Positions 9,796 through 20,843 are shown, counted from the stretch's first letter. The stretch: 64,000 nucleotides of DNA from Pseudomonas sp. ERMR1:02 (GCF_002277815.1 NZ_NKJI01000001.1:551501-615500); one strand, 5' to 3'. Program-made: numbers and translations. Notes: generated from the sequence alone by a model not told the origin.

Positions 9796-9898
9796 GGCCT
9801 CTTCGCGGGCAAGCCTCGCTCCTACAAATTTCGTGTCGTTCGCAAAAAATACGCACGACATGAAACCTGTAGGAGCGAGGCTTGCCCGCGAAGAGGCC
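9796..9898. repeat. REP pair (REPIN), type A
   Basis: GGCCTCTTCGCGGGCAAGCC arm at the left and its inverted copy ending CTTGCCCGCGAAGAGGCC at the right, between two convergent genes. Confidence 0.9.
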
Positions 9899-9908
9899 CG
9901 ATCAGGCG

Positions 9909-12095
9909 CTACACCTCTTCACTCGTATCCTTGATCAAATGAGCTGCCAACGTCCGCAAAGGCCCCAGTTGCCTACAGATCAGCCCCAATTGTGTCTGCA
10001 CCAGGCGCTGGCCTTCATCAATCTCATCGGGCATCTGCTCAAGCTCATTAGCCAGCGCTTCTTCCTCATCGCTCTGGATCGCAATGGCGGATTTGCTCGC
10101 CAGCCCTTGGGCGATTTCGTCGATGCTGACGGCCAGTTTCACCCCAGCGCCCTCAATCAAATGCTCGCGCACATCCTGTGGCAGCTGGGTTTCCCGGTGT
10201 GCGCCCAGGCCTGACAAGTAACTGAGCAACGTGTGCGACAGCACCAGGAAGCGGAAACCCACATCCGCTTCCTTACGGAAATGCCCCGGTTCCATCAGCA
10301 TGTTAGCCAAGGTGGTAGACAGCGCCGCATCGGCGTTGTGCGCGTTGCGTCGGGCCAGGCGATAGGCCAGGTCGTCGCTCTTGCCAACGGCGTATTGCTG
10401 CATGATCTGGCGCAAGTAAATGCTGTTGCAGGTCAGGGTGTTGGCCAACACTTTATTCAGGCTTCGGCCCTGCCAGTCCGGCAGGAACAGGAATACTGCA
10501 AGCCCGGCGATCAGACCGCCAAGCAAGGTATCGAGCAGCCGCGGCAGGAATAGTCCGTAACCGTCGCCCACCTGGTTGAAGCAGAACAGCACCATCAAAG
10601 TGATCGCCGCCGTCGCCAGGGTGTAGCGGGTGGTTCGGTTGGTAAAGAACACCACCCCGGCGGCGATTGCGAAGCACGACTGGACTAGCGGGCTCGGGAA
10701 CAGGTCGAACAACGCCCATGCCAGAGTCAGGCCGATGGCAGTGCCGAAAATCCGCTGACCGAGTTTGCGTCGGGTGGCGCCGTAGTTCGGCTGGCAGACA
10801 AACAGGGTGGTGAGGATGATCCAGTAACCCTGGGACGGGTGGATCAAATGCACCATTGCGTAGCCGATGCTCAACGCCAGGGGCAAACGCAGGGCATGGC
10901 GGAACAGCAGCGAAGTCGGCGTCAGCTGCGTGCGCAAGCGCGCCCAGACGTCCTGAAGGTTACGCGGAGAACGGTCGAGCAGGCTGCTGTCGGTGGCGTC
11001 GGCCAGGGCATCGGGGTTGCTGGCGTCACTGAGCAAGCGGTCGAGGGTGGCAAGGTTTGCCGCCAGCGCCCGCAACGAGCGCAGCAAACCGCGCCAGGCC
11101 GGGTTGCTCTGGACGCGCAGGTGTTCGAGGGAGGCGTGCAGATCGCTCAGGGCTTCGGCGAAGCTGGCGTCATAGATGAACGGCTGACGCATCTGAATCG
11201 ACTCGGCGAGCGCCCGGCAGGCCTTGCCTTGCTGGCGCAGCAGGCGCTGGCAGCGGAACAGCACGTCGCTGTGGAAAAACGCCTCGGCCAAGGCGTTGTA
11301 AGGGTAGTGCGAGGAGCTGGCACGCTCATGGATGTCCTGGGCGAGGAAGTACAGCTTCAAGTAACGGCTGACTTTCGAGCCCGGGCGACCGTTGCCGACC
11401 CGGTGCAGGATGATTTCCTTGGCGGCATTCAGGGCGGCGACCACGCGACCGTTCTGTTGGGCCAGTTCCAGTCGCCGCGCTTGCACGTCTATCTGACGAA
11501 TCGGCTCGAACAGCGACGACTTCAGCTTCAGGTAGAAACCCAGTTCACGGAACAGCCGCGCCAGGCTCTGCTGCACCGGCTGATTGGAAAACAGCGCCTG
11601 CCACAACACCGAGAGCAGTCCGTACCAGGCTGCACCGGCCACCAGCAGCACCGGTTCGTGCCAGACATCGGTGACCGCACCACCGCGCTGGTCCACGCCG
11701 ATCATGGTGTACACCGACAGAATCAGCGTCGCCGAGGCAATCGCGCCATAGCGCTCGCCCAAGGCACCGAGCATGGTCAGGCAGAAGGCGGCCAGGGCGA
11801 AGGCGATGATGAAAAAGATGGGATAGGGGAACAGCAGTTCAACCGACAGCGCAGCGACCAGGAAACACACCAGCGTCACGGCCAGCGCATTGAGACGGCC
11901 TTGCCAACTGTCGTCGGTCTCGGCCAGGGCGCTGGCAATAATCCCCAGGAACAACGGGATCAACAGCCCCATTTCATCCTGATACCAACACAATGCCATG
12001 GTGCCGGTCAGGGCGATGAACACCCGCACGCTGTAGCTGAATTTATCCAGCGCCCAAAGGCGACGCAGAGACTGACGAAACGAAGTCGATGACAT
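9909..12095 (-). CDS. yccS: YccS/YhfK-family inner membrane protein (FUSC-like)
   Basis: A 728-residue membrane protein. Two blocks of transmembrane helices (about residues 20-160 and 395-530) flank two soluble parts, the arrangement of the YccS/YhfK branch of the aromatic-acid exporter/fusaric-acid-resistance superfamily. Start ATG 12095 gives MSSTSFRQSLRRLWALDKFSYSVRVFIAL as opening. Transport role and substrate are not established from sequence. The gene is single, with REP pairs on both sides. Confidence 0.85.
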   Translation of the reverse strand: MSSTSFRQSLRRLWALDKFSYSVRVFIALTGTMALCWYQDEMGLLIPLFLGIIASALAETDDSWQGRLNALAVTLVCFLVAALSVELLFPYPIFFIIAFALAAFCLTMLGALGERYGAIASATLILSVYTMIGVDQRGGAVTDVWHEPVLLVAGAAWYGLLSVLWQALFSNQPVQQSLARLFRELGFYLKLKSSLFEPIRQIDVQARRLELAQQNGRVVAALNAAKEIILHRVGNGRPGSKVSRYLKLYFLAQDIHERASSSHYPYNALAEAFFHSDVLFRCQRLLRQQGKACRALAESIQMRQPFIYDASFAEALSDLHASLEHLRVQSNPAWRGLLRSLRALAANLATLDRLLSDASNPDALADATDSSLLDRSPRNLQDVWARLRTQLTPTSLLFRHALRLPLALSIGYAMVHLIHPSQGYWIILTTLFVCQPNYGATRRKLGQRIFGTAIGLTLAWALFDLFPSPLVQSCFAIAAGVVFFTNRTTRYTLATAAITLMVLFCFNQVGDGYGLFLPRLLDTLLGGLIAGLAVFLFLPDWQGRSLNKVLANTLTCNSIYLRQIMQQYAVGKSDDLAYRLARRNAHNADAALSTTLANMLMEPGHFRKEADVGFRFLVLSHTLLSYLSGLGAHRETQLPQDVREHLIEGAGVKLAVSIDEIAQGLASKSAIAIQSDEEEALANELEQMPDEIDEGQRLVQTQLGLICRQLGPLRTLAAHLIKDTSEEV

Positions 12096-12218
12096 GAAGT
12101 GCGAAGGCCTTCCGAGGCAATGACGCTAAATTGAGCCAGTAATGACGCCGACGCAATGGCGGCGATCACATCAGGCAGCAAAATCTGTTCCTTGTATTTG
12201 ATATTGCCTGTCAGGACG

Positions 12219-12312
12219 CCTTCGCGGGCAAGCCTCGCTCCTACAGGTTCGATGTGAATCGCATTATGTGTTCGACACAAATCCTGTAGGAGCGAGGCTT
12301 GCCCGCGAAGAA
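12219..12312. repeat. REP pair (REPIN), type A
   Basis: CCTTCGCGGGCAAGCCTCGC arm and its inverted copy ending GCTTGCCCGCGAAG, between two minus-strand genes. Confidence 0.9.
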
Positions 12313-12327
12313 CGATAACGCGGTGTA

Positions 12328-13506
12328 TCAGACGTACTGCGCAGCCGCGTAACCCGACGCCCACGCCCACTGGAAGTTGAAGCCGCCCAGATGCCCGGTG
12401 ACGTCCAGCACTTCGCCGATGAAGTACAGGCCCGGGCTTTTCAGCGATTCCATAGTCTTGGATGACACTTCGTTGGTGTCCACGCCACCCAGCGTCACCT
12501 CGGCGGTGCGATAGCCTTCGGTGCCGGCCGGCACGACTTTCCAGCTCGCCAGTTTTTCGGCGATGTCCGCCAATTCGGCATGGGTGTACTGCTTCATCGG
12601 TTTGGAGACGAACCAGTTGTCCGCCAGCAGGTTGGCCATCTTCTTGGTGAAAATTTCACCAAGCAGGGTTTTCAGCTCACTGTTGGGGCGTTCGGTTTGT
12701 TGCTGTTGCAGCCAGGTCGGCACGTCGTGGTCCGGCAGCAGGTTGATCTCGACCGTGTCGCCGGATTCCCAGAATGAAGAAATCTGCAAAATTGCCGGGC
12801 CGCTGAGGCCGCGGTGGGTGAACAGGATGTTCTCGCGAAAGCTCTGGTCGTTGCAGCTGACCAGGCAATCCACCGACGTACCGGACAACTCAGTGCAAAG
12901 TTCCTTGAGCTGATCGGTGATGGTGAACGGCACGAGCCCGGCGCGGGTCGGCAGCAGTTCGTGACCAAACTGCCTGGCGACCTGGTAACCAAAACCGGTG
13001 GCGCCCAGAGTCGGGATCGACAGACCGCCAGTGGCGATCACCAAGGATTCGCATGTGATCTGGCCCATCGTGGTGTCGAGCAGATAGCCTTTCTCAAGCT
13101 TCTCGATGGTCTGGATCGAGGTGTCCAGGTGCAGGCTGGCGCCGACCTGACTGCACTCGTGGAGCAGCATTTCGAGGATGTCGCTGGATTTGTTATCGCA
13201 GAACAACTGGCCGAGCTTTTTCTCGTGATACGGCACGCCGTGCTTGGCCACCATGCCAATGAAATCCCACTGGGTGTAGCGGGCCAGGGCCGATTTGCAA
13301 AAGTGCGCGTTTTGCGAGAGAAAATTGCTCGGTTCGGTATACATGTTGGTGAAATTGCAGCGGCCACCGCCAGACATCAGGATTTTCTTGCCGGCCTTGT
13401 TGGCATGGTCGAGCAACATCACCTTGCGCCCGCGCCCGGCGGCGGTCAGCGCACACATCAACCCTGCGGCGCCAGCGCCAATGATCACGACTTCGGTAGA
13501 GCGCAA
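12328..13506 (-). CDS. NAD(P)/FAD-dependent oxidoreductase, HI0933/BaiN family
   Basis: A 392-residue flavoprotein. FAD-binding GAGAAGLMCALTAAGRG lies at residues about 9-26, followed by the family segment KILMSGGGRCNFTN; the C-terminal LYFIGEVLDVTGHLGGFNFQ is the second flavin contact and a strong family mark. Members are cytoplasmic flavoproteins of mostly unknown substrate. Stands alone between REP pairs. Confidence 0.88.
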   Translation of the reverse strand: MRSTEVVIIGAGAAGLMCALTAAGRGRKVMLLDHANKAGKKILMSGGGRCNFTNMYTEPSNFLSQNAHFCKSALARYTQWDFIGMVAKHGVPYHEKKLGQLFCDNKSSDILEMLLHECSQVGASLHLDTSIQTIEKLEKGYLLDTTMGQITCESLVIATGGLSIPTLGATGFGYQVARQFGHELLPTRAGLVPFTITDQLKELCTELSGTSVDCLVSCNDQSFRENILFTHRGLSGPAILQISSFWESGDTVEINLLPDHDVPTWLQQQQTERPNSELKTLLGEIFTKKMANLLADNWFVSKPMKQYTHAELADIAEKLASWKVVPAGTEGYRTAEVTLGGVDTNEVSSKTMESLKSPGLYFIGEVLDVTGHLGGFNFQWAWASGYAAAQYV

Positions 13507-13532
13507 AACAGTGTCCTCTATATGACAAAAGA

Positions 13533-13636
13533 CCTGTAGGAGCGAGCCTGCTCGCGATGGTCGTCAACGATAACGCGGGGTGTCTGATACCCAGCGGTGC
13601 TCTGGCGTGCATCGCGAGCATGCTCGCTCCTACAGA
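13533..13636. repeat. REP pair (REPIN), type A variant
   Basis: CCTGTAGGAGCGAGCCTGCT then CGCGATGGTCGTCAACGATA, and an inverted copy ending CATGCTCGCTCCTACAG. The middle is very like the REPINs at 2812 and 51343. Confidence 0.9.
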
Positions 13637-13650
13637 GGGGCGTTGCGTTT

Positions 13651-15036
<1,386 letters not shown>

Positions 15037-15114
15037 GGGACTGGCCTGCAAAACAAAATGTCGCGCAGTGTACCAGCCCTGCCGTAACAACCTGCAAATT
15101 CTAGACGAGCAGCC

Positions 15115-15219
15115 CTGTAGCACCTGCCGAGGAACGAGGCTGCGTTGGGCTGCGCAGCGGCCCCCGAGGGCGGTCCTGGGGACGCGCAACGCAGCCTCGT
15201 GCCTCGACAGCTGCTACAG
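15115..15219. repeat. Inverted repeat, type C (GAGGCTGCG family)
   Basis: Arms CTGTAGCACCTGCCGAGGAA followed by CGAGGCTGCGTTG, and at the right CAACGCAGCCTCGTGCCTCG followed by ACAGCTGCTACAG. The centre GCAGCGGCCCCCGAGGGCGG is also palindromic. Distinct in sequence from types A and B; single copy in the window, between dbpA and mdtD. Confidence 0.8.
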
Positions 15220-15220
15220 A

Positions 15221-16648
15221 TCAGTGCTCGATATCGTGTTCGCGGCTGACCACTCGTCGGCCATCGTTTGGTGAAAGTTGCGAGAAGATCGTTGCGGCCA
15301 ACATCGCCATGATTCCAACGGTCACGAACGTCAGCTGAAAGGCGCCCAAAACGGTCTCAACACCATCGTTTCCGACCTGCGCGGTAAAACCGCCGAGCAG
15401 GGCACCGGCGCAAGCCACGCCGAGGCTCAGGGACAATTGCGCCACCACCGACAGCAGGCTGTTGCCGCTGCTGGCGCTGGCGTCGTCGAGGTCGATCAGG
15501 GTCACAGTGTTCATCGCGGTGAACTGCAAGGAGTTGATCGCCCCGAGGATCGCCAGCAGGCACAGCAGCAGCCAGTACGGCGTCTGCTCGCTGACCAGGC
15601 CCATGCTCGCCAACATGATCCCCAGCGCCAGGGTGTTGCCGGTCAGCACGATGCGATAGCCCAGGCGTTCGATCAATGGCCGTGCCACCCACTTGGCGAT
15701 CATCGCCGCCGCAGCCAGCGGCAGCATGCTCATCCCGGCTTGTGACGGTGAATAGCCCAGCGCCACTTGCAGCAGCAATGGCACGAGGAAAGGCAGGGCG
15801 CCACTGCCGAGTCGGGCGAACAGGTTGCCGAGAATGCCGACGGCGAAGGTTCGGGTCTTGAACAGCGACGGCGCGAACAACGGATTGTCGATATGGCTTG
15901 CGCGCAACCAATAAGCCGCCAGACAGGCCATGCCGCCGAACAGCAGCAACATTACTCGCAGGTGCGGCAGGTGCAGTTCGCCCAGGCCCTCCATGGCGAT
16001 GGTGATCAGAATCATCGCCGCGCCGAACATCAAAAAGCCAAGGCTATCGAATTTAGTGCGTTCGGAGCCGCGCAGGTCCGGGATAAATTTCCACACCGCG
16101 TAGCAACCGATCACACCCACCGGCAGATTGATCAGGAAGATCCAGTGCCAGGTCAGGTATTGCACCATCCAGCCGCCCATGGTCGGGCCGATCAGCGGGC
16201 CGAGCAGGCCGGGAATGGTGATGAAACCCATGATGCGCACCAGTTCCGAGCGCGGGTAGGCGCGCAGCACCACCAGTCGCCCGACGGGCAGCATCAACGC
16301 GCCGCCCAGACCCTGAATGATTCGGGCTCCAATCAGCTGGGTCAGGCTGCTCGACATCGCGCAGAGCAATGAGCCGATGCTGAACAACAGAATGGCGCTG
16401 AAGAAGATTTTCTTGGTGCCGAAGCGATCGGCGATCCAGCCAGAAGCAGGGATCAGCAACGCGACCGTGAGCATGTAGGCGATGATCACGCCCTGCATGC
16501 GCAGCGGGTCTTCCGCCAGATCCGCGGCCATGGCCGGCAGGGCGGTGTTGAGGATGGTCCCGTCGAGGGATTGCATGAAGAAGGCAATGGCGACGACCCA
16601 CGGCACCCAGCGGGCGGTGACAGCGTCGAGAGGCGGGCGGTTGGGCAT
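15221..16648 (-). CDS. mdtD: MFS multidrug efflux transporter, DHA2/MdtD type
   Basis: Proton-driven efflux permease of 475 residues with about 14 hydrophobic segments. N-terminal FFMQSLDGTILNTALPAMA is the DHA2 motif D1; GWIADRFGTKKIF is the loop 2-3 MFS motif A. Overall opening (VDAV-like TARWVPWVVAIAFFMQSLDG) is close to MdtD of enterobacteria. No mdtABC neighbours or regulator here, so the symbol is by similarity only. Substrates unknown. Confidence 0.85.
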   Translation of the reverse strand: MPNRPPLDAVTARWVPWVVAIAFFMQSLDGTILNTALPAMAADLAEDPLRMQGVIIAYMLTVALLIPASGWIADRFGTKKIFFSAILLFSIGSLLCAMSSSLTQLIGARIIQGLGGALMLPVGRLVVLRAYPRSELVRIMGFITIPGLLGPLIGPTMGGWMVQYLTWHWIFLINLPVGVIGCYAVWKFIPDLRGSERTKFDSLGFLMFGAAMILITIAMEGLGELHLPHLRVMLLLFGGMACLAAYWLRASHIDNPLFAPSLFKTRTFAVGILGNLFARLGSGALPFLVPLLLQVALGYSPSQAGMSMLPLAAAAMIAKWVARPLIERLGYRIVLTGNTLALGIMLASMGLVSEQTPYWLLLCLLAILGAINSLQFTAMNTVTLIDLDDASASSGNSLLSVVAQLSLSLGVACAGALLGGFTAQVGNDGVETVLGAFQLTFVTVGIMAMLAATIFSQLSPNDGRRVVSREHDIEH

Positions 16649-16686
16649 GGGACCTCTTGTCAGTGTGAATCAGGGAGTCCGTGGTG

Positions 16687-16760
16687 GCTTCTTCGCGGGC
16701 AAGCCTCGCTCCTACAGGATTCACGCAAACCCCGTAGGAGCGAGGCTTGCCCGCGAAGCT
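16687..16760. repeat. REP pair (REPIN), type A, short spacer
   Basis: CTTCTTCGCGGGCAAGCCTC arm and inverted copy ending AGGCTTGCCCGCGAAG, separated by only about 20 bp. Confidence 0.88.
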
Positions 16761-16762
16761 TT

Positions 16763-18112
16763 TTATAGCGTCAACGTGAGCCGGCTGACGAGCGCACCGG
16801 GCAACAACGCCGAAGCCGTCGCCCGCTGGCTGTAGGTGCTGGCCGACAACAGCAACTCGCGTTCCTGGGTCAGTGCTTCCAGCTGCGAACCGAGCAGGCT
16901 GAAGGCGCTGTCATCGAAGCGCATGGTGCTGACCGGTGCCTGGATCTCGCCATTCTCGACCCAGAAGGTCGCAAACCGGGTCATGCCGGTCAGGCGTGCC
17001 GCTGGTTGATCGGAGAAGTTCAGGTACCACAAGTTACTGATGTACAAACCGGTGCCCAGTTGCTTGAGGATTTGCGCTTCTGGCAGCACACCCGCCTGCA
17101 TGTTCAAGGCGCTCGGCGATTCCCCGCCGCTGGCGCCGTTGGCCGTCAGGCCGTATTCGGCGGCACTGCGTGAACCGACCAGTTGCTCGCCTGCCTGGCC
17201 CTCGACAATCAATCCCAGATCACTGCGCGGATAGCCTTCTTCGGAGAACGCCGGGCTCAACGATCCGCTGACTTTTTCATCCAGCGAGACCATCGGACTG
17301 AAGCGTTGATCGCCCCCGTAGAGCTTTTGCAGTGGACTGTTTTTGCTGGCAATCGACTGCGCGGAAAAACCACCCCAACACAGCATGCCCATGATCTCTT
17401 CCAGCGCGGCGGGCGCAAGGTAAGCGCGGTACTGACCCGGCGCCAATGTGAGCAGCGGTCGACCCAGATATTCAAGCTGTTCGCGGGCCTGCTGGAAGCG
17501 TTTGGCAAAGCCTTCGCTGTTCCAGTCGTGCCCGGCGTAGCTGGCCTTCACGGCCTGGCCGTTCTCATGGAACAGGCTGAAATCGAAGTTGAAGCTGTTG
17601 GCCTGATGCCAGCCGAATGCGCCGGCGGAACTGGCGAAACCACGGCTGATCGGACCGGCAGCGTAGAAACCCACCAGGTCCAGGCCTTCAGCGGCGCGGG
17701 TAATTTCGGCAACCACTTGCTCGGTGTCCGGCAGCGGATGTTCCTGCGCGTTGTTGCTTTGCCAGCCGTTGTAGTTGAGCAGCAGGTATGGGTCTTGCGG
17801 CAGCAGCGGCAGGGTTTCGCGCAGTTGTTGCAGACCTTCGGCCAGGCGCTGCTGATCCTCCTGCGGATCGCCGGAAAGGGTGATGTCGAGGTCGGCGTGA
17901 CGGCCATCGTTGATCAGTTTCAGACCGATGCTCGCCTGCTGCACCTGCCCGGCCTGACGCACCTTGGCGTGGTTGAAACGCACGAAGGCCGACGACTCGG
18001 CGGCGAAACTGAGGGTGAACTGTTCCGGTTCGCGCAGGGCCTCGCGCAAGCCGTTGACCAGTGTATTGAATGACTCGACCTGATCTTTGGAGGCGCTCGT
18101 AAAAGTACTCAT
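16763..18112 (-). CDS. TldE/PmbA-like protein
   Basis: A 449-residue member of the TldD/PmbA (U62) family, corresponding in length and lack of a metal motif to the TldE partner. In Escherichia coli TldD and TldE form a heterodimeric protease in which TldE has no catalytic zinc motif. The C-terminal half (GTGLYISNLWYLNFSDQPAA, TRFATFWVENGEIQAPV) is typical of the family. Its ATG overlaps the stop of the upstream tldD-like gene by one base (TGATG), indicating translational coupling. Most Pseudomonas genomes also have a canonical tldD and pmbA elsewhere, so this is probably a second pair. Confidence 0.82.
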   Translation of the reverse strand: MSTFTSASKDQVESFNTLVNGLREALREPEQFTLSFAAESSAFVRFNHAKVRQAGQVQQASIGLKLINDGRHADLDITLSGDPQEDQQRLAEGLQQLRETLPLLPQDPYLLLNYNGWQSNNAQEHPLPDTEQVVAEITRAAEGLDLVGFYAAGPISRGFASSAGAFGWHQANSFNFDFSLFHENGQAVKASYAGHDWNSEGFAKRFQQAREQLEYLGRPLLTLAPGQYRAYLAPAALEEIMGMLCWGGFSAQSIASKNSPLQKLYGGDQRFSPMVSLDEKVSGSLSPAFSEEGYPRSDLGLIVEGQAGEQLVGSRSAAEYGLTANGASGGESPSALNMQAGVLPEAQILKQLGTGLYISNLWYLNFSDQPAARLTGMTRFATFWVENGEIQAPVSTMRFDDSAFSLLGSQLEALTQERELLLSASTYSQRATASALLPGALVSRLTLTL

Positions 18113-19554
18113 CAGGCGTCTCCCCCAAACACATCAACGTTGCTGAACACGCAGGCCGGCGATGCATGGCCGACGCGGATCACCTGATTCGGTTCGCCCT
18201 TGCCGCAGTTCGGCGTGCCGAGGACCTTGAAGGTGCCGGCATCGCCGACAGCGCTGAGGCTCTTCCAGAACTGTGCGGAAATCGCTCGGTAATTCGGATT
18301 CTTCACCACGCCCTTGAGTTCACCGTTTTCGATCAACTGGCCCCATTCGCAGCCGAACTGGAACTTGTTACGCGCATCATCAATAGACCAGGAGCGGTTG
18401 GTGCTCATCAGGATGCCGTGCTCGATGTTGCCGATCAGTCGCTCCAGCGGTTGATCGCCAGGCTCGATATTCAGGTTGGCCATGCGGTCGATCGGCGGAC
18501 GATTCCAGCCGCAGGCGCGGCTGTTGGCGACGCCATCCAGGCCAGCACGGAACTGCGACAGTGCACCGCCCAACGGGCGCAGCAACAGGCCTTCACGAAT
18601 CAGGAATTGTTTGCTGGCGGCAGTGCCGTCGTCGTCATGGCCGTAGCTGGCGAGCTGCTCGGGAATGTCCGGGTCGAAGGTCACGTTAAGCAGCTTCGAG
18701 CCGTATTGCAGGGTGCCGAAGTCTTCAGCCTTGACGAAACTGGTGCCGGCGTAATTGCGTTCATCACCGAGAATGCGGTCCAGTTCCAGCGGGTGGCCAA
18801 TGGATTCGTGGATCTGCAGCATCATCTGGTCGGGCATCAGCAGCAGGTCGCGCGGACCTTGCGGGGTATTCGGCGCCAGCAGCAATTGCAGGGCCTGATC
18901 GGCGACTGTCGGCCCGGCACCGACCAGACCGCAGCGGCTGATGACATCGGCGCCGCCCTGCTGGCCGAAGTTCTCGCGACCGAGGCTGCGGGTCTGGCTG
19001 TCGTTGCCGTCGTAGGCGGTGACGTCCAGGCCTGGGTAGACGAAGCGCTGTGCCTGACGCAGTTCGGCGCCGGCGCTGTTGAGGTAAATCTGCTCGACGT
19101 GAGTGATGCCAATGCTCACCTGCCAGTTCACCAGACGCTCGTCCTTGGGCACGGCGGCGGACTCGGCACCGAGCAGTTGGTAGCAATCGCTCAGGGACGG
19201 GAACGGCTGGTCGAGGTTCGGCGAGAAGTAATCGGCGCGGTCGCTGGAGACGGCTTGTTCGCGCAGGTCCAGGAGGGCGTGTGGCTTGAGTCGACGGGCC
19301 TGGTGTTCGGCGCGTTCGAGGGCGGCTTGCAGGCCTTGTTGCGACAGGTCATTAGTCGCGGCATACGCTTCGACACCATTGACCCGCACGGTCAGCATCG
19401 CGCCTTCGTCACGGCGCAGGCTCGGCGGCTCTGCCACGTTCTTGCGCACCGACAGGTACTGGCCGGATTCGCGCACATAACGCAGGGAAAAGAATTCAGC
19501 GCCCGTGCGCAACGCAGCGAAACGCTGCTTGAGCTGGGGGTGGAAATCGAACAT
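18112..19554 (-). CDS. TldD-like metalloprotease
   Basis: A 480-residue U62-family protease with the zinc motif HESIGHPLELDRILGDE (HExxxH) near residue 240. C-terminal LIENGELKGVVKNPNY and GEPNQVIRVGHASPAC match TldD-type proteins. Start ATG 19554 (MFDFHPQLKQRFAALR) follows GGAGGT. First gene of a two-gene operon with the TldE-like gene. Known roles of TldD/E are maturation of ribosomally made peptides such as microcins and degradation of CcdA; the substrate of this pair is unknown and no peptide precursor gene is visible beside it. Confidence 0.85.
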   Translation of the reverse strand: MFDFHPQLKQRFAALRTGAEFFSLRYVRESGQYLSVRKNVAEPPSLRRDEGAMLTVRVNGVEAYAATNDLSQQGLQAALERAEHQARRLKPHALLDLREQAVSSDRADYFSPNLDQPFPSLSDCYQLLGAESAAVPKDERLVNWQVSIGITHVEQIYLNSAGAELRQAQRFVYPGLDVTAYDGNDSQTRSLGRENFGQQGGADVISRCGLVGAGPTVADQALQLLLAPNTPQGPRDLLLMPDQMMLQIHESIGHPLELDRILGDERNYAGTSFVKAEDFGTLQYGSKLLNVTFDPDIPEQLASYGHDDDGTAASKQFLIREGLLLRPLGGALSQFRAGLDGVANSRACGWNRPPIDRMANLNIEPGDQPLERLIGNIEHGILMSTNRSWSIDDARNKFQFGCEWGQLIENGELKGVVKNPNYRAISAQFWKSLSAVGDAGTFKVLGTPNCGKGEPNQVIRVGHASPACVFSNVDVFGGDA

Positions 19555-19697
19555 TCGGGAACCTCCTTGGTGTGGAGCATCGATGTTGCGAGGGGAGGGT
19601 GAAACGTTTGCGTGGCGCTAGAGTAGGCCTGCGTGGGGGGTGGGATCAAGGATGGAGCTGATGTAGGAAAAGTACGAAGTGCAAAGGGCGATTCTAA

Positions 19698-19766
19698 GGT
19701 TGGTTGGTAATTGAAGCTCGCGAACATCCCATTGCGGTTTGCCCGCGAGCGATCCTTCCAACCAAC
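19698..19766. repeat. Long imperfect hairpin
   Basis: Outer arms GGTTGGTTGG and CCAACCAAC enclose inner arms GCTCGCG and CGCGAGC. It lies between the end of azlD and the start of the tldD-like gene and may end transcripts; resembles a decayed REP pair. Confidence 0.5.
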
Positions 19767-19777
19767 GAGAGCTGCTT

Positions 19778-20121
19778 TCAGCCGTTCAGATAGACGAACG
19801 CTGTCACATACATGCACAGGCTCGCAAAGAAAGCAGGCAGGATTTTCTTTGTTTTTGCGACGGCGATGAAGGTAGCGACAAGCAAGAATAGCTTGAGTCC
19901 ATCCAGCCATTGGAACTGCTGTATCAGTGTTAACGCATCCATCTTGTTGAATGCAGTGTCGTAAATAATGACCCCAACATTGCTTGCGCGCTGTAGCTGA
20001 TAAACCGATAAAAGCTGCCCTGGGTTAGAGTGAGCGCCGCACTGTTTTTGAAAGCAAATGGTAAGGCGCGAAATGCAAAGGCAGTAACAGCGGAAAATGC
20101 AATAAGAAGCCAGATTGTCAT
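19778..20121 (-). pseudogene. azlD: AzlD-family transport subunit, frameshifted
   Basis: Small membrane partner of AzlC in a branched-chain amino acid export system. From ATG 20121 the frame gives MTIWLLIAFSAVTAFAFRAL ... YSAQAMLG and then stops early (63 residues). Adding one C (plus strand) to CCCC at 19972-19975 continues as VIIYDTAFNKMDAL ... LKLFLLVATFIAVAKTKK ... TAFVYLNG, ending at 19778 with 114 residues, the usual AzlD length. Four-base overlap (ATGA) with azlC. Sequence error is more likely than true loss, because the restored tail is a clean hydrophobic AzlD tail. Confidence 0.8.
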
Positions 20122-20843
20122 GCGGCTACTCTGCCTCTTTCCTTGTAACGGTTTTCAATTAACACGATCAATCCACCGATTATGAAAGGCGTGCACAGCA
20201 AGCTGTAATCCTTGAATAAATAAATCAGCAGTGGTGCAGCTATAAAGCCCAACCAGTAACTTGATACTTCCGCATAATTAGGCCAGTGCTTGCCTGCCAA
20301 AGCCGTGAACTGCAATGGCAAAAGCAACGTCATGGCGGCATAGAAGACGGGTGAGGTCAATTTTGCACCGGCGATAAATCCGATATAGGTGCAAAGAATA
20401 GAAATGCTGAATATTGGAAGGCCAAGGCCGATCATATAAGTGAAGGGATGGTCGGCTCGCCGTTTGAAGCGAGTGATGCATCCCGTGAATATTGATGGTG
20501 TGATCAGAATCAAGGATGCCATCGTTTTTATGGTCGAGGTGTGCCTTATGAAAGGTGCAAGTGTCGCGGACATTAGTACGAAGCGAGCGTTAAGTGCCAG
20601 TATGATGGGTAATAATATCCACCCATCGTTGTAGCTTTGTATGAGGAGGAATTGTAAAGGAGTGGAAAATATTAACAGTGTCGTAGCAAGAGCCTGGCTC
20701 AATGATAAAGATTGTGTGGCGCTTACGACACCAATTGATAGGTATAGAAAGATGAAGGCGACGCCAAACGTGATCGCATCGCGTGTTCCTTCCATATATA
20801 CGTTAGCGATCGAAGATTGAGTTGACGCGTCCGAGGCAGGCAT
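20118..20843 (-). CDS. azlC: AzlC-family transport protein
   Basis: A 241-residue integral membrane protein with six to eight hydrophobic segments, matching the AzlC family (large subunit of branched-chain amino acid exporters; AzlCD and BrnFE export Val, Ile, Leu or azaleucine). Segments ITFGVAFIFLYLSIGVVSA and LQFLLIQSYNDGWILLPII ... NARFVLMSATLAPF fit family conserved regions. ATG 20843 shares one base with the stop of the upstream dioxygenase gene (TGATG). The three-gene segment is visibly AT-richer than its neighbours. Confidence 0.85.
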   Translation of the reverse strand: MPASDASTQSSIANVYMEGTRDAITFGVAFIFLYLSIGVVSATQSLSLSQALATTLLIFSTPLQFLLIQSYNDGWILLPIILALNARFVLMSATLAPFIRHTSTIKTMASLILITPSIFTGCITRFKRRADHPFTYMIGLGLPIFSISILCTYIGFIAGAKLTSPVFYAAMTLLLPLQFTALAGKHWPNYAEVSSYWLGFIAAPLLIYLFKDYSLLCTPFIIGGLIVLIENRYKERGRVAA

